Below, in pieces: positions 43,692 to 53,357 of a stretch of DNA of 64,000 nucleotides. Position numbers and translations under genes: made by a program. The stretch comes from Hirsutella rhossiliensis (lineage: Eukaryota; Ascomycota; Sordariomycetes; Hypocreales; Ophiocordycipitaceae). The stretch is taken from positions 7,378,001 to 7,442,000 of the forward strand of contig NW_025408669.1 in NCBI RefSeq assembly GCF_020360975.1, in the 5' to 3' direction. The notes under the pieces were generated by a model that worked only from the letters and a program-made list of their open reading frames with translations, was not told the origin of the DNA and searched no databases. How positions within the stretch are numbered: position 1 is the stretch's first letter; every line of letters begins with the position of its first letter.

Positions 43692-44481
43692 TCTGACGAG
43701 TGCCGCGAACGTCTGATTGGGAAACTAGATAGCCTCTTGTACAGGTTGCGTATAAGATGAACGTGTTCGTTTTCTCGTCGCTGGGCTGGGCTCTGGAATG
43801 GACTGATTCTCGCAATGGGGATGCTCAAGGTGGAGATGAAAGAGAGTGTTTGACCTGAGTGAGAGCGCGCGAGACAAGAGAGAGACTGACGTTGGGAGTT
43901 ATCCTCTTATGAAGCAAACTATTGAACCGAGGGAAGCTATTCAACATCCAACATGCACTCGCATTGCCGCCTTAACTGCCTCTCCTCACCGTGTAAGCCA
44001 TGTCTCACAGTGCCCAGCAACTCTGTGCCTACCCTTTACGAGGGAGCAACCTCCCAATCTGCGCCTCCAAGGTCCCATCACGCTCCGAGGAAATGCGCCC
44101 TGGACCCCGTGTGCTTGGACAAGGGCACGACGAGAGGGAAACCCGGCTCTGGAGAGTCCGGCCGAGACACAATGCTACTTCGGCAATCAGTGCATTGTTG
44201 TTGGTGATGCGGCCAACTGCGCGGCCTGCAGGGCATCCGGCTTGGCCCGAGACGTGGCGGCCGATCCCAGCTTGGTCGCTGTTTATAGATCAGGGCGAAG
44301 AAGTTGAGTCTGCTCCCTTGTGCTGTGAGGAAATGAGCTCTGAGGCTGCATCTCAACACGCCACGCCGTCCCATCCGGGCGGTTGGTTCGTCTGATTGGT
44401 CTTTGCAATGCACCAGGTTATTCGCAAGTCATCTCCAGATGAAGATGGCTTCTCAGCACCACTACGCCCTCTATATGTACC
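43692..44481. other. gene-poor stretch
   Basis: Leader of the GPI-protein gene, then sequence with short overlapping ORFs. The phrase NCAACRASG near 44215 (+) has a CxxC pair but no context. Confidence 0.35.
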
Positions 44482-45210
44482 GTGGTTTCTCTGGGAGAGA
44501 ACTCTAGGCCGATGTCTTTTCCACCCGCCTCCGGTTCTGTTGCTCACTCACCCAAGAGAACAGAGGCTTTGCCACGCTTACTCCGATGTGTTCATTGTGT
44601 CCCCACGACGAGAAAGGCGAGAGCCTGCATGAAGGCTGTACCGGGACAAGTCGTGGCTGACGAAATGCAGCCTTGCTCAACATGCCGGACGACCGCCAAG
44701 AAAAGGGCGTCAGCGTTGGTTAGGGTGAATGACCTGGTGAATCAGACCAAAGACAAGGAGGGGGCTTTCCGGATCAACAGCCCAACTTACCATCCCGTCG
44801 ATCCTAATGCGGGGAAGAGTCGCAAGCCCTCGCACCAAACTGCTGCCATGATACCGTCGTCGCAGCCTGCAGACGCTTCATCACGTTACTCGACGACTCA
44901 TGCCAACGTAGCCGTGCCTTTCCGAATGTGTAGACTCCGAAGGCCTCTACGCCGCCTCCCCGAGGGGAAACTGGTCCTCCTCAGGGCCATCAAGCTGCTC
45001 ACTCTCGACACTCCCTTGAGACTGTCTCATGTGTCGTCGACCAATGGCCTTGATGGCGTTGGCAACCACGTCCGCGCTCGAGCCACTAACCGACCGCCGG
45101 ATGGCTCGCCCTTCCGGACGCCCCTTTCGCGGATGGGGAGCTTCCGTAGCAGGCGCCGTGGAGGGGTGGCTGCTCCCTCATCACCGAGAGCCCTGTTGGC
45201 AGCTCCCTGA
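44482..45210 (+). CDS. doubtful Cys-pair ORF
   Basis: A 242-aa frame from the ATG at 44482. Near residues 35-75 it reads LLRCVHC, ARACMKAVPGQ and MQPCSTCRTTAKKRA, a CxxC...C...CxxC cluster like those in small fungal zinc-binding proteins that list CxxCxxxxxxC motifs in series. The rest is low in order-promoting residues and the C-terminal third is Arg/Ser/Pro-rich like random GC-rich DNA. No homologous domain recognised, no splice sites needed. It may be a real exon followed by noncoding sequence, or a relic. Confidence 0.3.
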   Translation: MVSLGENSRPMSFPPASGSVAHSPKRTEALPRLLRCVHCVPTTRKARACMKAVPGQVVADEMQPCSTCRTTAKKRASALVRVNDLVNQTKDKEGAFRINSPTYHPVDPNAGKSRKPSHQTAAMIPSSQPADASSRYSTTHANVAVPFRMCRLRRPLRRLPEGKLVLLRAIKLLTLDTPLRLSHVSSTNGLDGVGNHVRARATNRPPDGSPFRTPLSRMGSFRSRRRGGVAAPSSPRALLAAP

Positions 45211-46153
45211 TTTGAAGGCGCTTTGTCCAATGATCATGCTCGGATGACGAGTGATGATCTTTATCATCCGCTGTCCGATTGGAGAGGCTTGGGTGAACCA
45301 ACGCAGCAGCGAGAAAGGACTTGTTTGCCCATTTCATACGGAGACGCAGCTCAGCCAACCTGGGCGGCATGAGGCAAAGGGCGAATATTAGACGGGCAGA
45401 CATTGTAAAAGCTATCCAAGAGCAAGGCGTATGGCGCTGGGATGCCCCGTGCCTTGCACGCTCTCAGCCATACCCTCCACGCCTTCAAATCCTACTCGGG
45501 CCTGTTCAGAACCTGTATGTTCAAGGAACTCATATTCCCATGACCACATAATATGCTGAAGTATCGCCTACGCCACAGACTTGACTGAGGACAGCTCAGG
45601 CTCGTCTTCTGCAGTTGCGAGTCAGCTCTACATTTAGCTCTACATTTAGTATGGACTTGCTTGATGTCGGTTCAACAGCATTATGTGGCTGCTAGACGTG
45701 GAACCGTTCCTTCATAGATTCGTCCATCGGCATTGTACGAAGTGGAGCACCAGAACAAGACAAGTCGAGAGAGATGCAGTGAGCGCGAAGCAAGGGGGCG
45801 CGGATGGCCATTGATGGTCTCGTCGTATAATATGCACGCTCAGATGTAATCTTACGGCTGTATCTATACGTGGAAGCCTCAGGGATCCCGTTGTACTTTG
45901 TTTGCGTCGTGCTGTTATTGTCCTGCTTCACAGCCGCGGCACTCCTTGGAACCTGACTCCTGACAGCCTTGATTCAACAAGTCATCTGTTGCAACTGTGC
46001 AAGTGACTTGCCTTTAGCTCCTACGACTTCGCCTTCGCTAAGTAACCATATCCCATTCTCTCTTCTTTGTCCACAATCGATCCCATCACCGCCGCCTTTT
46101 CTTCATACGTGATTTCGAACATTGACCCCTGGGCACGCTTCAGCATTTTCCCC
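45211..46153. other. gene-free stretch
   Basis: No gene recognised. The right end is the 3' flank of the monooxygenase gene (minus). Confidence 0.35.
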
Positions 46154-47878
46154 TCAGAAGCTCGATCCCTGGTCTCTTCGCCGGTACCCCTCTCCATTCA
46201 GGAGCTTCTCCTCTTGCCTCACAAACGCCTGGGGCCACGACAAGCCCACGCCAAAGAGGACAAAGACGGCCCACTTCCAGCGGAACGGGTTGATGGCGAC
46301 GCAAAAGGCGAACCACCAGAGCAGCTCGAGGTAGGTGAAGAAGTCAAAGGCGCCAATGGGGCTGTTGCGCTTGAGGAAGCGCGTCATGTCGATCCAGCGC
46401 TTCATCCAAAAGGGGCTCGGGCGCGTCAGCGGGTCGATGACGAACATGAGCAGGATGCGCGTGTAGATGCCAATGTGCCAGTTGCCGACGCTGCCGATGC
46501 CGGCCAGGTACGTGCAGTTGATGGCCGAGAGCGACGGGTGCTGGGGCGGGAACGTCTGCAGGTACCAGTTGGGGCTCTGGTAGGGCTCGACGAAGCAGTC
46601 GTCCGGCAGGAAGGACAGCGAGGGCCGCTTGAAGCCCGTGGCCATGACGACGACGTCTGCGTCGATGGTCTCGCGGTGGCCCGGCCCGCCCTTGGGGACG
46701 CCCTTTGCGCGGCGGTTGACGACGACGGCGGCGTCGGTGAAGCCCTCGATGTCGCAGCGGACCCATTCGGCCGAGCCGTCGCGCAGCTTGGTCATGATGT
46801 CCGAGTTGACCATGGGGGTGTCGGTGAAGAGGCCCTTGTCGGCGGGGGCGAGGTAGTCGAGGTCCTTGTAGAAGAAGCGGCGCAGCAGGAACTCGGGGAT
46901 GAAGGACAGGCTCGTCTCCTGGCCGAAGATGTTGAAGCTCAGCAGCGTGTTGACAATGATGTCGCGCGGGATGATCCACTTGTCGGAGCGCGAGAGGACC
47001 GAGACGTGGGCGGCGTCTGCGGCGTGCGCCCACTCGAAGGCCTCTATGGCCGAGGCGCCGCCGCCGATGACCACCACCTTTTTGCCCTTGGCGTCTTTTC
47101 TGCGTGGCTGTCAGAGGACCGAGAGCAGGTGAAGCTTCTTGGGCAACGGGGGTACTCACCCGGTCAGCTCGCTCGAGTGCAAGACGGGCCCGCGGAACTT
47201 GTCCACGTCGGGGATGTAGGGCATGTTGGGCTCGCCGCAGGTGCCGACGGCGGCGATGAGGCCCTCAAAGTGGCCGTGGGACGGGTCGTTGATGACCCAG
47301 CGGCCGGCGTCGTCCTGGTAGACCCTGTCGACCTTGAAGTTGAAGCGCGTCTTGTTCTGCAGCCCGTAGCGCTTCCAGAGCTGGCGCACCTGGCCGAGGA
47401 TCTGATTGCGGTTGGGGTAGCCCTGCTCCCACTTGACCGATGGATGGAACCGATACATCAAGGAGTGGATCTGCAGGCCGGACGTGTCGTTGACTCTCTG
47501 GGGGGAGGCGTCAGCCCTGCTCGTTGGGACATGAAGGTGGTGGTGATGATGACGGAAGACGGAGCTGTCCAGCTCGGCAGCCCGCATCAAGGTATAGCAC
47601 ACAGAGAGAAGAGTCCTACTCACGCTCCAGATCCCCCCCAGCTGCTCCTCGGAGCCGGCCTCGAACAGCACGACATCGTACCCGTGCCCGCAGATGTGCG
47701 ACGCGGCCGTGACACCCGTGATGCCGGCGCCGATGATGGCGATGCGGGGCCTCCGCAGCTGGCCGTTGGGCCGGGGCGGGCTCGGCGACAGGGCCTTGTC
47801 CAGCAGCCATTGGATGACTTGGTAGAGGAAGAGCAGCGGGCTGAGCAGCGGGTTGGCGAGCTGCGACTTGGACGTCAT
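46154..47878 (-). CDS. flavin-containing monooxygenase-like FAD/NAD(P) oxidoreductase
   Basis: Predicted FAD- and NADPH-dependent monooxygenase of the FMO/BVMO-related group, about 512 aa in three exons: 47624-47878, 47160-47497, 46154-47099 (introns 126 and 60 nt). FAD-binding fingerprint IAIIGAGITGVTAASH near residue 50, GGIWS (rebuilt to RVNDTSGLQ across intron 1), second nucleotide-binding fingerprint VVVIGGGASAIEAFEW near 210, and VVVMATGF near 350. A hydrophobic N-terminal stretch (LLSPLLFLYQVIQWLL) and two hydrophobic segments near the C-terminus (FFTYLELLWWFAFCVAI and WAVFVLFGVGLSW) suggest membrane attachment, probably to the ER. Start at 47878 is the first ATG in frame; the open frame farther upstream covers a repeat-rich leader and uses no ATG. 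Substrate unknown. Confidence 0.9.
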
Positions 47879-48621
47879 GGCTAACACGCTGGGACTCGGT
47901 CCCAAGTGGAGATGTCCCGAGGAGAGAAGGGGGGCGACGAAGAGGAAGAGGTCCCGAAGAGAGGGGACCGAGAGGAAGATGTCCCACGAGAGGGAGCAAA
48001 GATGAAAAAATGTCCCAAAGAAAAGGGGACAAAAAGGCCATTTTACTTGTTCACCATCCCTCTCCCTCCCTCTCTCCCCCTCCAAGCCAGGGGGGAAACT
48101 CTCCCTCTTTTATCAGCGGGCACCGCCAAGGACACGGCAACGGCGCGGACACGGCACGGCAATCGGGCCCGGCCAGGCGCCGGATCCGTCGGCCTGACGT
48201 CACCCGCACCACTTTCACATGCGCGCGACACAGCACACACAGCACACACAGCACACACAGCACACACAGCACATGGCAGAACGAGATATTAATAAAGAGC
48301 TCCTTTTTTCCTCTGCATGGATGACCTGTCGTGATAAGCTCTCCGACATGTGAAGTCGCCTGACGTCGGGGCCTTAATCCCCTCTCTTTTCCCCTCCCTC
48401 CGATCCCCATTGTTCGCGGCCAATTCTTGAACTAGCCTTTTTTTATTTCTTCTTCCTAGACACCCAATTCCTTCATTCATTGTAAAGGAGACTTGCTCGC
48501 CGCCGCCGCCGCCTCCTTCAATTGCCGAGCATCGACACCAGAGCCTCTCCTCGACTCTCGCTCTCTCTCCCCTCGCCATCCTCCATCCTCCCACGCATCA
48601 ACTCTCCAGCACAGCTCAGCA
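47879..48621. other. divergent promoter with repeats
   Basis: Between the monooxygenase (minus) and the NTF2-like gene (plus). Contains four diverged copies of a roughly 35-base unit around (G/A)ATGTCCC-AGAGGG at 47905-48040, and the AGCACACAC microsatellite listed separately. Right half is the CT-rich leader of the plus-strand gene. Confidence 0.5.
48232..48273. repeat. 9-base microsatellite AGCACACAC
   Basis: Four perfect copies of AGCACACAC and a partial fifth, in the upstream region of the monooxygenase gene. Confidence 0.9.
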
Positions 48622-49456
48622 ATGGAGCATCCCGGTATGGCATCATCATCATCCACTATGGAGCACCCTCCCATATCCATGCGGGCACAATGACATAATG
48701 GCGTCAATGCAGACCCTGGCTGACCCTCGCAGTCCGCGAAATCGGCGCCGTCATCACCACCCTCACCACCGGCAGCCCGGCCGAGCAGCAGGCCATCCTC
48801 CATAACGTCTTCCTCTCCGACGCCTCCTTCTCCCACCCCTTCTGCCGCGTCCCGTCCTTCCCCAAGGGCACCATCCCGCTGCTCCCCAATGCCGACTCGC
48901 GCTCCGTCCTCCTGCAAATCTACCGCTGGTATCGGACGCTGAGTCCCAACATTGACATCACCATTGACTCCGCCGGTGAGTCGTTTCTTTCTTACGTAGC
49001 TTGACAAGCAAAGGAACAGGACTCCTTCTTCAAGTAGCTGACAACCTCCCTCCCCTTCCCACCCCCCCAGTCTTCGACCAGCGTACCGGCCAGCTCTTCG
49101 TCTCCATCCGCCAGACCTTCGCCATCTGGTTCGTCCCCTTCTACAAGGCCCCCGTCCGCCTCGTCACCGTCCTCCAGCTCCGCCAGCGCCCCTCCCAGGA
49201 CTCGCCCTCCCCCGAGGCCCGCGAGTCGGCCGCCCTCGCCGGCCCCGGCCAGGAGCGCACCCGCTACTTCATCGCCAGCCAGGAGGACCTCTACACCTTC
49301 AACGACTGCGCCCAGTTCCTCCTCCCGGGGCTCGGCCCCTTTCTCTGGAACCTCTGGCAGCTCTTGAGCACCGCCCTCTGCGTCGTCGGCTCTCTCGTCT
49401 TCCTCCCGCTCTATCTGCTCATGAACAAGGATGCCACGGCCAAAAAGATCCAGTGA
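48622..49456 (+). CDS. SigF-like NTF2-like domain protein with C-terminal hydrophobic segment
   Basis: About 213 aa in three exons: a 13-nt first exon (48622-48634), 48733-48975 and 49071-49456. The first intron ends at the CAG before TCCGCGAA, giving MEHPVREIGAVITTL, which fits the usual ME-x-P-V-x-EI start of this fungal family; the nearer CAG would run into a stop. The domain body includes FLSDASFSHPFC, LLQIYRWYRTLSPNIDI, LFVSIRQTFAIWFVPFY and LVTVLQL, an alpha+beta cone-like NTF2 pattern. Near the C-terminus LWQLLSTALCVVGSLVFLPL is a probable membrane helix, so the protein is likely tail-anchored or membrane-associated. The biochemical role is unknown; no sigma-factor activity is implied by the family name. 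Confidence 0.83.
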
Positions 49457-49774
49457 TAGGAACAAGTTTCATACTGGGCATGCCATTTGCTAGAATAATC
49501 AAACACCGACCTTTTTCTCTTCCTCTATTCGAGCCCACCTTCCATGGGCATCTTCCAGGCCTCCGTGCTGCACGTAGATCCCGAGTGTCCAGCCATCAGC
49601 CAGACACCGCGAAGCTGCTCATCCGCCGAAAGGGCCCATCCAGTGTTCCCTGTTCTCAAGTACACTCCCGTCTATGCCTCAGCAGCCCAACCCTGCCTCG
49701 ACATGCAAAACAGTCCATCCCAATCCCAGGTCCATCTTCAGCGCCCTGCCAATCGCTACACCGCCCCACAAGAA
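49457..49774. other. convergent 3' flanks
   Basis: Between the NTF2-like gene and App1, which converge. No coding signal. Confidence 0.4.
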
Positions 49775-52375
49775 TCATCGTCTCCGTTGCGCCTCGCCCT
49801 TGGCCCGCTCCATCTCTTCCAGAGCCTCCTTGACAATCGCCTCAGCCTCCACCATCACGTCCTGGCCCTTCCGCCATGTGTACAGCGCCACGCCCTGCTT
49901 GTCCAGCTCCTCGTGCGCCCTCTCAAGCCGTCTCAGCCACAGGTCCAGCTTCTTGTTCACCACCTGGGCGCCCAGCACGGGCGAGTCCGACGGCGTCGTC
50001 TCAGCGGACCGGGGGCCCGACGAAAAGTAGCTCATTCCAAAAGACGTTGGCGCCGGCGCAGAAGGGGGCGGCAGCGGGTCAAAGTCCACGTCGGAATTGG
50101 ACGATGGCCCGCGACGGTGGACGGAGAGGGGAGGGCTGAGGTTCCTCGACGAGGAAGGCGTCGCGGCGCGAGATCGGGGAGGTGGCGGCGGCGGCTTTGG
50201 CGTGCCCGAGCTTCTTGCGGGAGCATCTCCAGGCCCTTGAACACTTCCGCGTGAGGCTGACCGCTGCAGTTGTGACGACGGTCGGAGGCGCCCTCCTTCG
50301 ATGCCCGCTGCAGATTTCCTGGTGCGAGGAGGTGGTGGTGGTGGTGGAGGCGTTGCCGCGGTGCTCGGGCTTGAACCGTCCACTCCCGGACCAACGGCCT
50401 GGCTAGGTTCTGCAGTCGACGATGGCCTGCTCCTGAGTGCCGCCGGCTTCACCGGTCGCGGAGGCGGTGGCTTCTTGCGCTCCAGGGGTAAGTCCGTGGT
50501 GCTTGATGTCTTCTGCCGCGAGTCTGCCTGGATGGCTGCAGACTTGTCGACGCCAATCTCCTCTGGCTCCTGGGAAAAGTCGATAAGCGTCCCCATCGCC
50601 GGCCCAGTCGCCTTTGTCGAGACCCTGGAGCTGTCGTCGCTGCCGCTCACTGAGCCGCGTGCAGAGTCCCGCCGAATCATGCTCGCCCTACTCGACGACC
50701 CTTCATCGTCCGGTGTCTTGCTCGACGTCTTGTGCCGAGCCAGGTCGAGTGCGGCAGAGTCGAAAAAGCCCGTCTTCTCCGGAGGCGTCGTCACGTCCCG
50801 GATGAAGATGGCCAGGATCCGGCCTGGGTTGGCCAGGGCCAGCTCCGTGTAAACCTCGAGGTCGGCCTCTCCGCTGTCGCCCACGAGCAGAAACTTCCTC
50901 GTCGGAAAGTCCGTCATGAGGCGGTTCAAGGTCGTCTTCTTCCTCTCTGCGACGGGCTCAAAGATGCCTTGCAGCATGCCCGAGTACTGCTTCAGGTGCA
51001 GCGACCCCGGCGGCAGCCCGCCCAGCTTGAAAAAGGTGGCCAGGACGGGGAACAGCTGCCAGGGGCTATTGGAGCAGTAGTGGATGCTGACGCCGAGGTC
51101 GTGCATCTGGCCGTACCATTCCTGGACGCCGTCGACGGTGAGCTCCGCCAGCTCCCGCACAAAGGTGTTGCGGAAGATCTCGCGCGCGCCTGCCGAGATG
51201 TTGGAGTGCTTGACGGTGTCGTCGACGTCGCTGATCAAGCTGACGCCGTGCGGTTCGGTGACCTTGACGGGCTGCGTGGCCGACAGCCTCTCGTCAGCCA
51301 GCACCCTGACGTGGGTTGGCACAAAGTCAAGCTGCGCTCGCACGAGAAAGTGGCCCGCATCGTTTGTCAAGACGGTGCGCGACTGCGACTCTGTGTCGTT
51401 GTAGAAGAAGATGGTGATGGGCATGGCCACCAGGGGGTAGGTCAGAAAGGGCGCGACGCGGGCCATGAGGTTTGCGTTGGCCAGAATCAGCTCCGCCTCG
51501 CTAAGCTCGTGGACGCTCGGCCCCTTCCTGGCAGACAGCGTTGGACTCGCAGCCCCCGAGTCTGGCATGCGCTTCTCCCCAAGGCGGGCCGCGTGACTGT
51601 CGGCGGTGTTGCCGCCAGCATCGACGCTGGGGCCGCCCTTGTCCGGGGGCGGTTGCTCGCTGTATCCGCCGCTGTAGGCTACCCGCTTCTCTTCCTGGCC
51701 CCGCTGCTCGATGAGGGCCGCTTCCTTGGCAATCTTTTCTTGGTCGCGCATCTCTTCTTGCATCTGATGGTGGCCCGGGGCTTGTCGTTCGGGCTGGGCG
51801 GTAGAGGCCGCATCTACCCGGGTGGGCGCTGATATCCCGCTCAGCTGGCGGGCGAGGCCGATGAGGATGCGATTGCGCCTCGTCATCGGGCCAACTTGGG
51901 GCGAATAGATCCATCCGCGGACGTCGACATCGACAATGGCCTTTTCGTCCTCGTGCCTTTCCCACTCCTGACGCCAGTATTCCTCGTCCTTGGCAGGTCC
52001 AGCCTCCGGCACCTGGGACTGGTCGGCTTGCGTGGCTTGGTACCAATGCTTCCTCTCATGCCTCTTGGCATAGGAAGGGAAGAGGACCATTTGCTCGTCA
52101 TCATTCGACACAATGGCCACGTCGGGAAAGGCGCCCGGAATGTGCGGGCTGCCGGTCGGTTCCGCCGCCTCGCCATCGGGCCCCCTGGCTCTCGATTGCG
52201 CGTAGCTTTCCCGAAGGTCGGTCACGGCCTGTTGCCCGCTCCTGTACAGATTCCCGGCCATTGCGGCAAGCTTCCGCCTCCTGTACCCCCTCTCGCCCCT
52301 CTCGCCCGTCTCTTGCGATCCATCTGCGGCGACTCCCGGCACATAGCCGGTGGTCAGTCCTGCGAGGGTAGGCAT
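49775..52375 (-). CDS. app1: App1-type phosphatidate phosphatase (DUF2183)
   Basis: Mg2+-dependent phosphatidate phosphatase of the App1 family, which acts at cortical actin patches and on endocytic membranes in yeast, converting phosphatidate to diacylglycerol. Single-exon 866-aa ORF. The N-terminal half is polar with YRSGQQAVTDLRESY and VDVDVRGWIYSPQ. The catalytic HAD-type motif DxDxT is seen as SDVDDTVKHS near residue 384, followed by FVRELAELTVDGVQEWY, YCSNSPWQLFPVL, LKQYSG, FPTRKFLLVGDSGEADLEVY and IFIRDVTTP. The last 300 residues are Pro/Ser-rich with several PPPPP runs, which in the yeast protein bind SH3 domains of actin regulators, and end in a short charged helix. Start at 52375 is the first ATG of the frame. 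Confidence 0.92.
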   Translation of the reverse strand: MPTLAGLTTGYVPGVAADGSQETGERGERGYRRRKLAAMAGNLYRSGQQAVTDLRESYAQSRARGPDGEAAEPTGSPHIPGAFPDVAIVSNDDEQMVLFPSYAKRHERKHWYQATQADQSQVPEAGPAKDEEYWRQEWERHEDEKAIVDVDVRGWIYSPQVGPMTRRNRILIGLARQLSGISAPTRVDAASTAQPERQAPGHHQMQEEMRDQEKIAKEAALIEQRGQEEKRVAYSGGYSEQPPPDKGGPSVDAGGNTADSHAARLGEKRMPDSGAASPTLSARKGPSVHELSEAELILANANLMARVAPFLTYPLVAMPITIFFYNDTESQSRTVLTNDAGHFLVRAQLDFVPTHVRVLADERLSATQPVKVTEPHGVSLISDVDDTVKHSNISAGAREIFRNTFVRELAELTVDGVQEWYGQMHDLGVSIHYCSNSPWQLFPVLATFFKLGGLPPGSLHLKQYSGMLQGIFEPVAERKKTTLNRLMTDFPTRKFLLVGDSGEADLEVYTELALANPGRILAIFIRDVTTPPEKTGFFDSAALDLARHKTSSKTPDDEGSSSRASMIRRDSARGSVSGSDDSSRVSTKATGPAMGTLIDFSQEPEEIGVDKSAAIQADSRQKTSSTTDLPLERKKPPPPRPVKPAALRSRPSSTAEPSQAVGPGVDGSSPSTAATPPPPPPPPRTRKSAAGIEGGRLRPSSQLQRSASRGSVQGPGDAPARSSGTPKPPPPPPRSRAATPSSSRNLSPPLSVHRRGPSSNSDVDFDPLPPPSAPAPTSFGMSYFSSGPRSAETTPSDSPVLGAQVVNKKLDLWLRRLERAHEELDKQGVALYTWRKGQDVMVEAEAIVKEALEEMERAKGEAQRRR

Positions 52376-53357
52376 CTGTGTTGTCGGCCGCGGGCCCCTC
52401 CCATCCTTGGCCGCTCGGGACCTCGGCGGACCAAGAAGCAGATGTCGACCGTGCCTGGCAACGAGGTCGATGACGCGGCCCTTGTCGGCTCGCCGGCGCT
52501 GGCGCCGGACGATGAAACGGTGGATGCGCGACTGGACGCCGTGCTTGATGTGGGGAAGGATGTCGAGATGAAAGCTCAGCAGCCGCTCACGGTATCGATC
52601 TCGGACGGCACGGGGGAAGAGAAAGCGGGCGAAGCTTTGCGTATGGCGAGGGTGCGGCCGCAGAGCGCGAACGGGGCCGAGCCCAAAGAATCTAAAGGGA
52701 GCCAGCTTTTGCCACCAAGATGCTCGGCAGCCAGCGAAAGGGGCAAAGTACCGTGGGCTGCGCGTCTTATACTGTACACCAGCGTCTCTCCCACGCCTCC
52801 CCGGGCAGAGTCGCCCGCGTCGTCCGCAGGCAGCCGGCTTCTGGGTCGTGAGCCCGTCGTCTGACTGGCACAGGAGGGGTCAGTGGCGGTACCCCGTATG
52901 CAGACAGTCAGGCTGTGCTGGGCCGGCACATGCAGCCAGGATCGGTGATGCGCACAGCTGACTTGCAGCTTGGTGGGCGAGCAGGTCTTTTGGAGCCGAG
53001 ACGGATTCTTTCCTGCTGCGAGACAGAGCTCGTGATCGGCCGTGGAGGCGATGTGCCTGCATTATGTCATCATCACGTCCGCAATCGGGTCCCCCTTTTC
53101 CATTGTGCACCTCTACGCATGACCGTACCAAGTGAGTCAGGAGCCGGCAGAAACAACCGTCGACTTGATATCCTCGTCCAACTCTTCTGTATCTAAGTTA
53201 CCATCCAAGTGTCTTTCTGCAGCTCTGAGCGGTTTGGCTTTTTATAGTCTGTGCGGGTAGCCCGTTAGAGCGTCCCAGGCCATGCAACATTCAACTAAAC
53301 AGTGCCACGACGCAAATGAGCCACTCGACGGCTTCACACGTTCGTGCCGCTGCCCTT
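52376..53357. other. intergenic stretch
   Basis: Leader of app1 (minus) and 3' flank of drs1 (minus). A long + frame here is the antisense shadow of app1 extended by chance. Nothing else seen. Confidence 0.4.

Noticed and set aside
46067..47884. 605-codon + strand ORF
   Set aside because: Antisense shadow of the monooxygenase; composition (Val/Gly/Asp/Glu-rich, no domains) is typical of reversed GC-rich coding DNA.
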